Assembly: GCF_031845265.1 (NCBI RefSeq)
Contig: NZ_JAVRBG010000001.1
Span: forward strand, 124,001 to 188,000
Length of the DNA stretch: 64,000 nt
From: Mesonia ostreae
GTDB lineage: Bacteria > Bacteroidota > Bacteroidia > Flavobacteriales > Flavobacteriaceae
Reading direction: 5' to 3'
In this document: positions 26,687-35,439 of the stretch, in pieces
Position numbering within the stretch: the first letter of the stretch is position 1
How the letters are laid out: each line of letters starts with the position of its first letter
Notes under the pieces: generated by a model
The model's input: only the letters and a program-made list of their open reading frames with translations
Database searches by the model: none
Told to the model about the DNA's origin: nothing
Program-made: the position numbers and the translations under genes

Positions 26687-28153
26687 TTAACATCCTACAC
26701 AAGGCTGATCGATAGTGAAATCCTGAGGTGTTTGTGGCGTTTCTGGCGTTAGAGCTCCAGGAACTTCACAATTGATAGCATCTGCACTAAAGTCTCCACC
26801 TGGTCCTAACTGAAGAATATCAGCTACGTTACCTCCATTAGGCATTCCAACTGGCATACCTCCAGGAAGATTTTGCTCCACACTATAACTATGCCCTCCA
26901 CGTTGCACCAATAATATTTGGTTACATTCTCCTCTTTGAGCTGTTGTAGCACGGTTACTATCACCATCTTGGTAAGTATTCACAAGATTATCATGCCCTC
27001 TCTGCGTAGAAAGAGCTATGTTATCATCACCCATTTGTCTTTGGTAGGCTATGTGATCAAATCCGTTTTGACCAATACCCGCTTCACTGTTTGTTCCGCT
27101 TTGGTCTTGACGTGCATAGTTTCCTGCGCCCATTGTTGAACCATATAGATTTTGAACCATAAATGCAGAGTTACCAGAGTTAGATTGATTTTGTTCTGCG
27201 TAGTTTGCATTAGAGGGATCATCACCGAATTGACGAATATCTGCTTCGTTTTCGTGTCCGCTTTGATTTTGAAAAGCAATACCTCCAAAAGAACCTAAAC
27301 TTTGAGAACCATTGGTAATATTATCTACCATTTGTAAGTCTCCCCAAATTGGATCGAACATGATTCCAGTAGTTACATTACCTTGTGCGATAATACCAAA
27401 GTTACCAGTGTTACCTGAATTTGCATCTGTAACTTGATCTTGTTGCGCATAGTTATCGTCTCCAGACTGGAACGTACGTGCTATATTTCCCGCACCTGCA
27501 CCAAGTTCTTGTCTTACAATAGAATTGTTATTATTACCAACTTGCTCTACTTCGGCTTCATGACCATCTGTTCCGTTTGGACCAGCTTTTTGACGAATAA
27601 AAGATGTATTCTCGTTACCTAACTGAGTAGTCAAAGCAGCACTATTATCCCAAGTTTGGAAAGTTAACGCATTGTTATCTTCTCCATCTTGATCAATGGC
27701 TGCAAAGTTATCCTCTGCATTTTGGTTATTACCTTGCTGAATAAGTGCTTTGTTTCTTGCACTCGCATCATCATTTTGGCCTTGACGGGTAATAGCATTA
27801 TTTCTATCACCTTGCTGCCAAGTTGTTGATTGGTTTTCTGAACCAGATTGCAATACTTCAGCTAAATTTAATTCACCACTCAATGGATTCACTACTCCAG
27901 TTTGCCTAACACGTGCTAAGTTACCTCCCATACCAGAACCATCATTTTGGTTGGTATAAACAGACTGACTTGTCCCCGCTTGACGAACCCATACTCGGTT
28001 ATCGTTTCCGTTTTGAACAGACTCTCCCGTATTGGCTCCAGCTGCCGCACCTGCTTGTGCTGCAACTTGAGAAGCTTGTGGAGCTCCACTTACTTGAGCG
28101 AAACCAATCGCTCCAAACATTAATGCTGTTGCGCATAAAATTACTTTTTTCAT
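26687..28153 (-). CDS. csgA: Major curlin (CsgA-like) with about 20 curlin repeats
   Basis: A 488-residue exported amyloid subunit; E. coli CsgA has 151. The signal peptide is MKKVILCATALMFGAIGFAQ. The rest is a long run of curlin repeats of about 20-25 residues with the pattern N-x-A-x-x-x-Q-x-G-x-x-N, for example RVWVRQAGTSQSVYTNQN, NLAEVLQSGSENQSTTWQQG, NNAITRQGQNDDASARN, NIARTFQSGDDNYAQQD and NRATTAQRGECNQILLVQRG. Asn, Gln and Gly dominate. The tail (PQTPQDFTIDQPCVGC) leaves the repeat pattern and ends with two cysteines. It is the first gene of the csg operon. The length suggests a large beta-solenoid fibre subunit. Confidence 0.92.
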   Translation of the reverse strand: MKKVILCATALMFGAIGFAQVSGAPQASQVAAQAGAAAGANTGESVQNGNDNRVWVRQAGTSQSVYTNQNDGSGMGGNLARVRQTGVVNPLSGELNLAEVLQSGSENQSTTWQQGDRNNAITRQGQNDDASARNKALIQQGNNQNAEDNFAAIDQDGEDNNALTFQTWDNSAALTTQLGNENTSFIRQKAGPNGTDGHEAEVEQVGNNNNSIVRQELGAGAGNIARTFQSGDDNYAQQDQVTDANSGNTGNFGIIAQGNVTTGIMFDPIWGDLQMVDNITNGSQSLGSFGGIAFQNQSGHENEADIRQFGDDPSNANYAEQNQSNSGNSAFMVQNLYGSTMGAGNYARQDQSGTNSEAGIGQNGFDHIAYQRQMGDDNIALSTQRGHDNLVNTYQDGDSNRATTAQRGECNQILLVQRGGHSYSVEQNLPGGMPVGMPNGGNVADILQLGPGGDFSADAINCEVPGALTPETPQTPQDFTIDQPCVGC

Positions 28154-28617
28154 AATATAAAGTTTTATAATAAGTTAATGTCTTAGGATTTCCTCTTTGA
28201 GAAATCACATAACTTTCTTTGTTTAGATGTTTATAAATAAATCACCTCAACAATAATTTGCTCGTTTATAAGCTTATATTATACTTTTAATCTGATTAGT
28301 TTTTAAACTACCCCCAAATTTCAGTATCCTACCAGTAAAAACCTTGTTGCATGCATTACAACAATAAATTTGACATGTCTTAATTACTTAGGACTAAACT
28401 ACTTGAATAAAACAAGCGTGACAATAAAAATTATGAATTCTCGTTATAAAACACTTTATAATCGTTATAATACATACATTTAACCTTAAACGCTATAATG
28501 ATTCACTTAAACGTCTGTAATTTTGATACTTTACTAATTTAAACCTAAAAATTAAAGATAAATCAGTGTTTTACACCCATGAGCTCTTCAATTTATGCTT
28601 ATTTGAGAAGCAGAAAC
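28154..28617 (-). promoter_or_regulatory. Long AT-rich upstream region of the curli operon
   Basis: About 465 bp with no gene, between csgA and the glnN terminator. A possible -7 box TATCTTTA (minus strand, 28553-28560) lies about 400 bp before csgA, which would give a very long leader. No closer TAnnTTTG match is evident. An isolated G-run TTTGGGGGTAG is present on the minus strand (28308-28318). No csgD-like gene is in the window. Confidence 0.35.
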
Positions 28618-28650
28618 AAAAAAACCTGCACTTAAAAAGTACAGGTTTTA
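28618..28650 (-). terminator. Intrinsic terminator after the glutamine synthetase gene
   Basis: AAAACCTG (28621-28628) pairs with CAGGTTTT (28642-28649), and inner ACTT/AAGT extends the stem. On the minus strand it is followed by TTTGTTTC. It lies 20 bp after the stop codon. Confidence 0.8.
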
Positions 28651-28669
28651 ATAAAGTTAGTAATTGCTT

Positions 28670-30856
28670 CTATTTGGTAAATAATAACTCTCTATACTTG
28701 GTTAGAGGCCAAATTTCATCATCTACCAATAATTCTAATTTATCACAATGGTAACGAATAATTTCAAAATAAGGTTTTACCTCCTTGCTATAAGCAAAAG
28801 CTTTATCTTCTGAATTCTCTATTTTATTTGCTTTTTTACGCTCCTCAATCATATCGGTAATTCCAGAATTGATTTTCTCAATATGGTTAGAAATATTTTC
28901 AATAATCACCAATTGCTCTTTAGCATACTTCTTAAAATCCTCTCCATAAATCTCCTTAAGTCCCTTCACATTTTTAATGAGTACATTTTGGTATTTTATC
29001 GCAGTAGGAATAATATGATTTCTAGCAATATCTCCTAATACACGTCCTTCAATTTGAATATGCAAGGCATATTCCTCTACCTCAATTTCGTGTCGAGATT
29101 CTACCTCCACTCTATTCATTACCCCCACACTCTCGTATAAATCTATCGTAGATTGCGCTTTTTTAATTTTTAAAGCTTCAGGAGTACTTTTATGGTTGCT
29201 TAATCCGCGTTTTTCTGCTTCTATTTCCCATGCTTCTCCGTAACCATCACCTTCAAAACGAATGCGTTTAGAGTCTTTAATGTATTCTCGCAGTACGTTG
29301 AAGATAGCATCATCTTTCTTCATCTTGTCTTTCTTAATCAAGACATCTACTTCTTTTTTAAATTCCTGAAGTTGTTTAGCAACAATAGAATTTAATACAG
29401 TCATAGGGTTCGCACAATTGGCGGTAGATCCCACTGCTCTAAATTCAAATTTATTTCCAGTAAACGCAAAAGCAGAGGTTCTATTTCTATCTGTATTATC
29501 TAAAAGAATTTCGGGTATTTTCCCTACTACATTCAGTTTTAGTTCCGTTTTTTCTTGTGGAGAAAGTTTACCATCGGTTACTTTTTCTAATTCATCTAAG
29601 ACTTCCGTTAACTGAGATCCAATAAATACCGATATAATTGCTGGAGGCGCTTCATTTGCTCCAAGGCGGTGATCATTAGAAGCCGTAGCAATCGTTCCTC
29701 TTAAAAGCTCTTCATTATCATGCACCGCTTTAATGGTATTGACAAAAAACGCTAGAAACTGAAGATTTTTCATAGGCGTAGTTCCCGGACTTAACAAATT
29801 AACTCCAGTATTTGTTGCTAAAGACCAATTATTATGCTTTCCACTACCGTTAACTCCTGCAAATGGTTTTTCGTGAAAAAGTACTTTAAAGTGATGTCTT
29901 TCTGCTACCTTCTCCATCACATCCATTAATAAGGTATTGTGATCTACTGCTAAATTAGCTTCTTCAAAAATAGGCGCTAATTCAAATTGATTAGGCGCTA
30001 CTTCGTTGTGACGTGTCTTTACAGGAATTCCCAACAACATGCACTCATTCTCCATTTCTTTCATGTAATTAAGTACACGAGAAGGAATAGCTCCAAAATA
30101 GTGATCGTCTAATTGCTGTCCTTTTGCTGGAGAATGTCCTAATAAGGTTCTTCCAGACATCATAATATCTGGTCTTGAGCTCGCTAAAGCGGAATCGATT
30201 AAGAAATATTCCTGCTCCCAGCCTAACGTAGCAGTAATTTTAGTCACCTTTTTATCAAAATATTTTGCTACCTGTGTCGCAGCTTGGTCTAAGGAATGTA
30301 ATGATCTTAACAGCGGCGTCTTATAATCTAAAGCTTCCCCAGTATAAGAAACAAATACGGTAGGAATGCAAAGCGTGGTTCCAAATATAAATGCAGGCGA
30401 TGTGGGATCCCAAGCGGTGTAACCTCTAGCTTCAAAGGTATTTCTAATTCCGCCGTTAGGGAAACTAGAAGCATCTGGTTCTTGCTGAACCAAAGCACCT
30501 CCACCAAATTTCTCTATAGCTGAACCATCTTCTACAGTTTCAAAAAAAGCATCATGCTTTTCTGCGGAAGAACCTGTTAAAGGTTGAAACCAGTGTGTAT
30601 AATGAGTAGCTCCTTTAGAAATAGACCATTCTTTCATTCCTGTAGAAATATGATCGGCTAAATTTCTATCGATTTTAGAACCATTCTGAATTGCATCCAT
30701 AACGCTCTTGTAAGAATCTCTCGTAAGAAATTGACGCATGGCTTTTTCTCCAAAAACATTCTTTCCGAAGATTTCTGATCGACGTGCTGGTTCTTGAAAA
30801 ATAATTGGTTTACGGTGAAAACTTTCTTTTAATGCTTCAAATCTTAATTTTGCCAT
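28670..30856 (-). CDS. glnN: Glutamine synthetase type III
   Basis: This enzyme makes glutamine from glutamate, ammonia and ATP. At 728 residues it is the long GSIII form common in Bacteroidota. The N-terminal extension has RRSEIFGKNVFGEKAMRQFLT. The catalytic region shows GWEQEYFLIDS, TRHNEVAPNQFELAPIFEEANLAVDHN, NGSGKHNNWSLAT and DRNRTSAFAFTGNKFEFRAVGS. It is transcribed alone, with its own terminator. It and the glutamate dehydrogenase gene at the window's other end are both nitrogen-assimilation genes. Confidence 0.95.
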   Translation of the reverse strand: MAKLRFEALKESFHRKPIIFQEPARRSEIFGKNVFGEKAMRQFLTRDSYKSVMDAIQNGSKIDRNLADHISTGMKEWSISKGATHYTHWFQPLTGSSAEKHDAFFETVEDGSAIEKFGGGALVQQEPDASSFPNGGIRNTFEARGYTAWDPTSPAFIFGTTLCIPTVFVSYTGEALDYKTPLLRSLHSLDQAATQVAKYFDKKVTKITATLGWEQEYFLIDSALASSRPDIMMSGRTLLGHSPAKGQQLDDHYFGAIPSRVLNYMKEMENECMLLGIPVKTRHNEVAPNQFELAPIFEEANLAVDHNTLLMDVMEKVAERHHFKVLFHEKPFAGVNGSGKHNNWSLATNTGVNLLSPGTTPMKNLQFLAFFVNTIKAVHDNEELLRGTIATASNDHRLGANEAPPAIISVFIGSQLTEVLDELEKVTDGKLSPQEKTELKLNVVGKIPEILLDNTDRNRTSAFAFTGNKFEFRAVGSTANCANPMTVLNSIVAKQLQEFKKEVDVLIKKDKMKKDDAIFNVLREYIKDSKRIRFEGDGYGEAWEIEAEKRGLSNHKSTPEALKIKKAQSTIDLYESVGVMNRVEVESRHEIEVEEYALHIQIEGRVLGDIARNHIIPTAIKYQNVLIKNVKGLKEIYGEDFKKYAKEQLVIIENISNHIEKINSGITDMIEERKKANKIENSEDKAFAYSKEVKPYFEIIRYHCDKLELLVDDEIWPLTKYRELLFTK

Positions 30857-30972
30857 CTATTTATTTTTAAATTGTATGACAAAAATAATTATTTCTACAA
30901 AACACCCTTCCAATTGAATGTTAACATATTATAAAAATATGTTATTTTTAATAACACCCCCCTAAAAAAAGT

Positions 30973-31920
30973 CTATTCCAAGAAAGTTAATGCAATAAAA
31001 ATAGCGTAAGCCGAAAATATGATAATCCCTTTATATCTACTAAAAACAAATTTCTTGGGTAAAAATACCAATGGTAACAGTATAAAAGCAAAACCCAACA
31101 TCCAGAAAATATCATTAGTTAAAATTTCTTCTGATTGCATAAATATGGGCTTTATAATTGCCGTGATTCCTAAAACTGAAGCAATATTAAAAATATTAGA
31201 TCCAATAAGGTTACCAAGAGATAAGGCTTTCTCCTTTTTTAACGCAGCAATTACAGATGCTGCCAGCTCTGGCACACTTGTACCTACCGCAATCATGGTT
31301 ACCGAAATAACGCGCTCACTTACTCCAATTTTAGTCGCAATATCTACAGCTCCTTTTACCAAGAAATCTGATCCAAAATAAAGTGCAGCTCCCCCTATAA
31401 GCAACCATATAATTATTTTAAAATAAGAAACCACCTGCAAGCTATCATCTACATCTTCTGTAGCCACTTCATCATGTTTTCTTGCCCGTCTAATCAAAAC
31501 CACCAAGTAAATAATGATGGCGATCACAAAGCCAATTCCTTCAGTTCTAGAAATATTTCCTCCTGTATATAAAAAGAAATACAACATCACCGAAAACAAC
31601 ATCATCACTGGCCAATTGAATTTATAAAAGTCTTTATCTATTTCTAGGCTGCTAATAATAGCGGTAATACCAAGAACCAAACCTATATTTGCGATGTTAG
31701 ATCCAATGACGTTTCCTAAGCTAATGTCTGAAAATCCGCTGAGAGCCGCTTGCAAACTCACCAATAGCTCCGGCATAGAGGTCGCAAAAGAAACCACTGT
31801 AAGTCCAATAACCATTTTAGAAATATTCAGCTTAAAAGATAGCGCTACTGCAGAGCGTACCAAGAACTCCCCTCCTACTACTAGTAAGATTAAACCTAAG
31901 AATAGAAATAAAATAGACAT
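30973..31920 (-). CDS. Calcium/sodium antiporter, CaCA family
   Basis: This is an inner-membrane exchanger of the YrbG type, 315 residues with about ten helices. It has the two inverted alpha repeats typical of the family: ATSMPELLVSLQAALSGFSDISLGNVIGSNIANIGLVLG (about 48-87) and GTSVPELAASVIAALKKEKALSLGNLIGSNIFNIASVLG (about 210-250). The hydrophilic central loop carries RRARKHDEVATEDVDDS. It exchanges Ca2+ or a related cation against Na+ or H+. Confidence 0.93.
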   Translation of the reverse strand: MSILFLFLGLILLVVGGEFLVRSAVALSFKLNISKMVIGLTVVSFATSMPELLVSLQAALSGFSDISLGNVIGSNIANIGLVLGITAIISSLEIDKDFYKFNWPVMMLFSVMLYFFLYTGGNISRTEGIGFVIAIIIYLVVLIRRARKHDEVATEDVDDSLQVVSYFKIIIWLLIGGAALYFGSDFLVKGAVDIATKIGVSERVISVTMIAVGTSVPELAASVIAALKKEKALSLGNLIGSNIFNIASVLGITAIIKPIFMQSEEILTNDIFWMLGFAFILLPLVFLPKKFVFSRYKGIIIFSAYAIFIALTFLE

Positions 31921-32284
31921 ATATTATTTTTTTGCGAAGATAAGGGTTTTCTCTTTCTGAGAAATTAAAATATGAACTAATAAAGTAGATACTAAAGTAT
32001 AGACTATAATGTTAGATTGAGAAATGCAACTTGAAAATAAGTTTTAGAAATTGCCCGCTAAAAATAAACAACTTCAAAAGGTTCACGCTTTCCTTTGGAT
32101 GTTCTTGCAGTAAAATAGAAGTAATCGGAATAAATTTTTTACAGCAAAAAAATTCCTCTAAAGAAAAAGCCTCAAATGCAACAAAATAAGTGGATGTATA
32201 GAAAGCTAAAACCTATAATTTTCTTAAAAACAGAATCCTTAAGCACTTGTGGCCTAAGGATTTTGTATTTTTAAAATAAAAACC
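31921..32284. other. Intergenic region with one hairpin
   Basis: There is no convincing gene. The last part carries AATCCTTA (32234-32241) and TAAGGATT (32255-32262), with A-rich left and T-rich right flanks. This could terminate transcription in either direction, or form part of the leader of the small gene at 32285. The rest is AT-rich and featureless by eye. Confidence 0.4.
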
Positions 32285-32470
32285 ATGGGACTTAAAACCA
32301 CATTTTTTAGAGGACTTTCTAAACTTAACAAAGTTATTTTACCCAATTACACCAAAAAAGGTCTTGATTTGCAAAAAGCTTCAAAATTTCAATTAGCCAT
32401 TATTGGTTGGAAAGCTTGGGTTACCAAACACGCCTCTACCAACCCCAATCAGAAATTGCTTCAGAATTAA
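32285..32470 (+). CDS. Small basic flavobacterial protein
   Basis: 61 residues, basic, no signal peptide. The core LxKLNKVILPNYTKKGLDLQKASKFQLAIIGWKAWVTKHAS resembles short proteins of about 50-60 residues that recur in Flavobacteriia and are often misnamed SsrA-binding proteins in databases; it is far too short to be SmpB. The function is unknown. Its start lies about 20 bp after a hairpin. Confidence 0.55.
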   Translation: MGLKTTFFRGLSKLNKVILPNYTKKGLDLQKASKFQLAIIGWKAWVTKHASTNPNQKLLQN

Positions 32471-32567
32471 TATCAATTTAAAAGATAGTGGTACTTTTTA
32501 GCAATTATCTCTACCTAAAATAAAAAAGCAACAGTTCAATTTAAAACCTAAATTTTAAACAAAAACT

Positions 32568-32598
32568 TTTGCTGTATTGAAGAAAAGAAATATATTTG
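32568..32598 (+). promoter_or_regulatory. Promoter of the tRNA-Arg gene
   Basis: -33 TTTG (32568-32571), a 19-bp spacer, and -7 TATATTTG (32591-32598) match the Bacteroidota consensus fully. The predicted start falls just before the tRNA 5' end. Confidence 0.75.
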
Positions 32599-32610
32599 CA
32601 TTCTCAAAAT

Positions 32611-32687
32611 GGCCTTGTGGCGCAACTGAATAGCGCACCTGATTACGGCTCAGGAGGTTCCAGGTTTGAATCCTGGCAAGGTCACCA
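32611..32687 (+). tRNA. tRNA-Arg (anticodon ACG)
   Basis: The acceptor stem is GGCCTTG/CAAGGTC with one G-U. The D arm is GCGC/GCGC. The anticodon arm CCTGA-TTACGGC-TCAGG puts ACG at 32645-32647. The T arm is CCAGG-TTTGAAT-CCTGG. The discriminator is A at 32684 and CCA is encoded (32685-32687). A terminator follows at once. Confidence 0.97.
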
Positions 32688-32689
32688 TT

Positions 32690-32733
32690 AAAACCAGTAC
32701 TTTACAAAGCTTTTGTAAATACTGGTTTTTTTT
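32690..32733 (+). terminator. Intrinsic terminator after tRNA-Arg
   Basis: AAACCAGTA (32691-32699) pairs with TACTGGTTT, and an inner TTTACAAA/TTTGTAAA stem extends it. A run of T follows. Confidence 0.85.
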
Positions 32734-32776
32734 ATTTGCACACTCTTTACGTACTTTTATAACCTATACCGCGAGT

Positions 32777-33244
32777 ATGAGCTTCACAAAAATTAAAATA
32801 TTAGAATTTTCTGATGACCTACAAGAACCTATTAAAACACTCAATTATGAATGGCTACAAAAATACTTTGAATTAGAAGAGAAGGATATTATTTCTCTTT
32901 CCAATCCCAAGAAAGAAATTATAGATAAAGGAGGATTTATTTTTTATGCAAAATTAAACGATGAAATAGTAGGCACCTATGCCTTACTAAAAAGAAAAGA
33001 AAATGTTTTTGAAATGAGTAAAATGGCGGTATCCACAATAGCTCAAGGCCGTAAAATTGGAACCACGATGCTGGAACATTGCTTGCGTTTTGCAACTCAA
33101 AAAGAAATAAAAACTATAATTCTATATTCCAATACTCAATTAGAATCTGCAATTCATCTATATCGAAAATATGGGTTTATTGAAGTGGACTTAGAAACAG
33201 ATATGTATGAAAGAGCCAATATTAAAATGGAGAAACATCTCTAA
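32777..33244 (+). CDS. GNAT family N-acetyltransferase
   Basis: A 155-residue acetyltransferase with the GNAT core: YAKLNDEIVGTYALLKRKENVFEMSKMAVSTIAQGRKIGTTMLEHCLRFA. This includes the acetyl-CoA-binding QGRKIG (usual form Q/RxxGxG/A). It ends NTQLESAIHLYRKYGFIEVDLETDMYERANIKM, typical of the last strands. I chose MSFTKIKILEF at 32777 because an upstream in-frame ATG lies inside the tRNA gene. The acceptor substrate is unknown. Confidence 0.85.
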   Translation: MSFTKIKILEFSDDLQEPIKTLNYEWLQKYFELEEKDIISLSNPKKEIIDKGGFIFYAKLNDEIVGTYALLKRKENVFEMSKMAVSTIAQGRKIGTTMLEHCLRFATQKEIKTIILYSNTQLESAIHLYRKYGFIEVDLETDMYERANIKMEKHL

Positions 33245-33415
33245 TGCTTTTAGTAGTAGAAAACAGGATTTTCTCACAAAGATCGTTAGTTTTTACTAGT
33301 CATTTCAATTTGTTATCAATTCATATCATCAATTCTTTATAGTTTTTGATGCAGATTTAAAAGATCAATCTATTTTAAATTCCTTATAAAAAAATAATTG
33401 ATGAAAATTACAGTT

Positions 33416-33447
33416 AAAAAAACCGCTAAAGTACTTAGCGGTTTTTA
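33416..33447 (-). terminator. Terminator of the three-gene secreted-paralogue operon
   Basis: AAAAACCGCTAA and TTAGCGGTTTTT form a 12-bp stem around AGTAC, with T-runs on both sides. It lies about 65 bp after the last stop codon. Confidence 0.8.
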
Positions 33448-33509
33448 CATATATAATCCAATGTTGCAAATGCAATCTAACTGAAGCAGTAGATTACAAA
33501 AACACCTTT

Positions 33510-34157
33510 TTAAAACCCTGCAGGAAGAGGTACTGTCTTCGTAGCTGCTGCCCCCATATCTACCTGTTGCGGTGTATCAAAAACTTTAGTGATAAAATTA
33601 TTTCTGTAAACTATCACCTCCATATAAATATCTACAGATTGCGCGAGATTCTCCCCTACATAAAATCGGCTATTATTAACAGAAGCATTTAACCACCAAG
33701 TGCCATTCTGCTTGTAAGCATAAAATTGTTGCCCTTCCACTGGATTAGTTGTGTTCGTCGACTTAAAAGAGATATTGGTATCACCATTAAGATTAAAATA
33801 GTAGCCTTGCACGGCTAGCGTATATTTGTTAACATCTATCTGTGTATTATAACCACCATCTAAACCAAAATTAGATACATCATTAAAAGCAAATTCTACA
33901 TAGTTTAGAGGCCCAAAGGTACTGTTACTAACATCATATTTAATCTTAGAGCCATCTGCATCACTTATCATAAGCAATTTGGAGTCTGGATCTTCTGTAT
34001 ACTTTCCAGGATTTTCTAAGTATAATTTGTTTTGAACCAAAACTTCTCCTGTAACATCTAATGTAGCAGTGGGAGTAGTATTATTAATACCTACCTGCGC
34101 AAATAAGTATATACTTTGGAAAAAAATGAAAATAAAAAAAACGTATTTCTGATTCAT
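33510..34157 (-). CDS. Secreted protein with tail-fibre-like N-terminal motif (paralogue 3)
   Basis: 215 residues with a signal peptide (FFIFIFFQSIYLFAQ). The mature start VGINNTTPTATLDVTGEVLVQNKLYLENPG has the short repeat-head motif common in secreted flavobacterial and tail-fibre-like proteins. The rest is a predicted beta-rich domain (YTLAVQGYYFNLNGDTNIS, YKQNGTWWLNASVNN, VDIYMEVIVYRNNFITKVFDTPQQVDMGAAATK). It has no T9SS C-terminal sorting domain. It is the last of three related genes in one operon; the function is unknown. Confidence 0.75.
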   Translation of the reverse strand: MNQKYVFFIFIFFQSIYLFAQVGINNTTPTATLDVTGEVLVQNKLYLENPGKYTEDPDSKLLMISDADGSKIKYDVSNSTFGPLNYVEFAFNDVSNFGLDGGYNTQIDVNKYTLAVQGYYFNLNGDTNISFKSTNTTNPVEGQQFYAYKQNGTWWLNASVNNSRFYVGENLAQSVDIYMEVIVYRNNFITKVFDTPQQVDMGAAATKTVPLPAGF

Positions 34158-34168
34158 AATATTCTTTT

Positions 34169-34792
34169 TTAAAGTTCTGTAGGTGCAGCAGCAGATCCTG
34201 TATTACTACCATTAAGGTTTACCGATATAGGAGAAAGAGATTTAAAGTATTTTCTGTCATATATAATGAGCGATACAGAATACGTAATCGTATTGTTAGC
34301 CACAGCATTCAATGTTCTATTTCGCATTTCTATATGCCAAGTATTACCTTCTACAAACACCCTATACACAAAATCACCTATGGCGCCATTACCTCCCTTG
34401 GGAATCGATTGACCTTCATATCTAAAGTTGGCAACCCCTACAATGTATTTACTAGCATCAAACTGTAAATCTACGTTAGTCACATTATCTCTTTGCAGGT
34501 TGGTAAACTTATAATCTGCAATATTTACAGGAGCCACTGGTATTTGCGTTAAATCTAGCTTTGCTACTTCCCCTGGAGGCACAGAGTTAGACAAACGAAC
34601 CAAAAATTTATAATCATTTGTTTGCAAAGTTCCATCAGGAAAATTACCGACTTTCAACTCGTCCTGAACCAAAAGCGAACCATTTATATCTAGCTCGTAG
34701 CCTGAAGTAGGGCTCGTGGTGCCGATTCCGACTTGCGAAAATCCAAATGTAGTGCAAAACAAAAATAACAAAAGTGTTAAGTTCTTTATCAT
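34169..34792 (-). CDS. Secreted protein with tail-fibre-like N-terminal motif (paralogue 2)
   Basis: 207 residues with a signal peptide (LTLLLFLFCTTFGFSQ). The motif VGIGTTSPTSGYELDINGSLLVQDELKVGNFPDG follows. Later blocks parallel its neighbours: ASKYIVGVANFRYEG, EGNTWHIEMRNRTLNAVANNTITYSVSLIIYDRKYFKSLSPISVNLNGSNTGSAAAPTEL. The C-terminal VNLNG..GSAAAP is shared with paralogue 1 (VNMNGTRAGAAATP). The gaps on either side are 11 and 2 bp, so the operon is tight. Confidence 0.75.
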   Translation of the reverse strand: MIKNLTLLLFLFCTTFGFSQVGIGTTSPTSGYELDINGSLLVQDELKVGNFPDGTLQTNDYKFLVRLSNSVPPGEVAKLDLTQIPVAPVNIADYKFTNLQRDNVTNVDLQFDASKYIVGVANFRYEGQSIPKGGNGAIGDFVYRVFVEGNTWHIEMRNRTLNAVANNTITYSVSLIIYDRKYFKSLSPISVNLNGSNTGSAAAPTEL

Positions 34793-34794
34793 AA

Positions 34795-35415
34795 TTAATC
34801 AATTACAGGGGTTGCGGCAGCGCCAGCTCTTGTGCCGTTCATATTAACAACTTGTTGGGGAAAATCTTTAGAAAAATCCTTAGATAAGATTAATGTTCTA
34901 ATTACCCACACACCTTGATTAGCGGTAACTGGGTTCGCAGATGGATAATCAGCAATAAGATGCCAAGTTCCACCATCTACATAAGCAGAAATATAAGGAA
35001 TCGTAAAATTACTTGGATTGGAAGACATCTCTAATCCTTGATTAAAAAAGGCAGAAATGATGGTCACCACATATTCAGAAGAGTTGATATTCGTATTAAA
35101 ATCCAACACCCAATCCCCATTCATATTACTTAATCTATATTCTTGAAAATATGCAATAGCAGTACCCTCAACTCCAGCATCTAATTCTTTTACGAAACCG
35201 TCTCCTTGTTGCCCTAATAAAATAGATTTATCTGTAGCTCCAACGGGATTCAATTCATTAATTTGAATTCCACCATTCACATTCATATCTCCACCAACTT
35301 CTAACTTAGTTCGCGGATTTGTGGTATTTATCCCAACATTATCAGTTTGCGCTTGAAGTATCGGAAGAAACCCGAATAAAAAACTCACATAAATTAAAAG
35401 ACTCCTACACTTCAT
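34795..35415 (-). CDS. Secreted protein with tail-fibre-like N-terminal motif (paralogue 1)
   Basis: 206 residues from MKCRSLLIYVSFLFGFLPILQAQ, a clear signal peptide; an in-frame ATG at 35439 would add eight residues. The motif VGINTTNPRTKLEVGGDMNVNGG follows, then SSEYVVTIISAFFNQG, DGGTWHLIADYPSANPVTANQGVWVIRTLILSKDFSKDFPQQVVNMNG and a terminal AGAAATP. It is the first gene of the operon. The three genes probably arose by tandem duplication and have since diverged. Confidence 0.75.
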   Translation of the reverse strand: MKCRSLLIYVSFLFGFLPILQAQTDNVGINTTNPRTKLEVGGDMNVNGGIQINELNPVGATDKSILLGQQGDGFVKELDAGVEGTAIAYFQEYRLSNMNGDWVLDFNTNINSSEYVVTIISAFFNQGLEMSSNPSNFTIPYISAYVDGGTWHLIADYPSANPVTANQGVWVIRTLILSKDFSKDFPQQVVNMNGTRAGAAATPVID

Positions 35416-35439
35416 AATGTATAATTTTATAGTCCGCAA

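Noticed and set aside
26687..28153. Tandem DNA repeats considered as a CRISPR or satellite
   Set aside because: They are degenerate codons of curlin protein repeats in an open frame.
27999..28208. Minus-strand reading frame overlapping the start of the major curlin gene
   Set aside because: It is a frame-shifted reading of the Asn/Gln-rich repeats and lacks its own features.
28308..28318. GGGGGTAG shared between the curli upstream region and the candidate small RNA loop
   Set aside because: The match is short, in the same sense on both transcripts, and could not base-pair; probably chance.
32177..32275. Short ATG reading frame (32 codons) before the gene at 32285
   Set aside because: It runs through the hairpin, is very short and lacks any conserved pattern.
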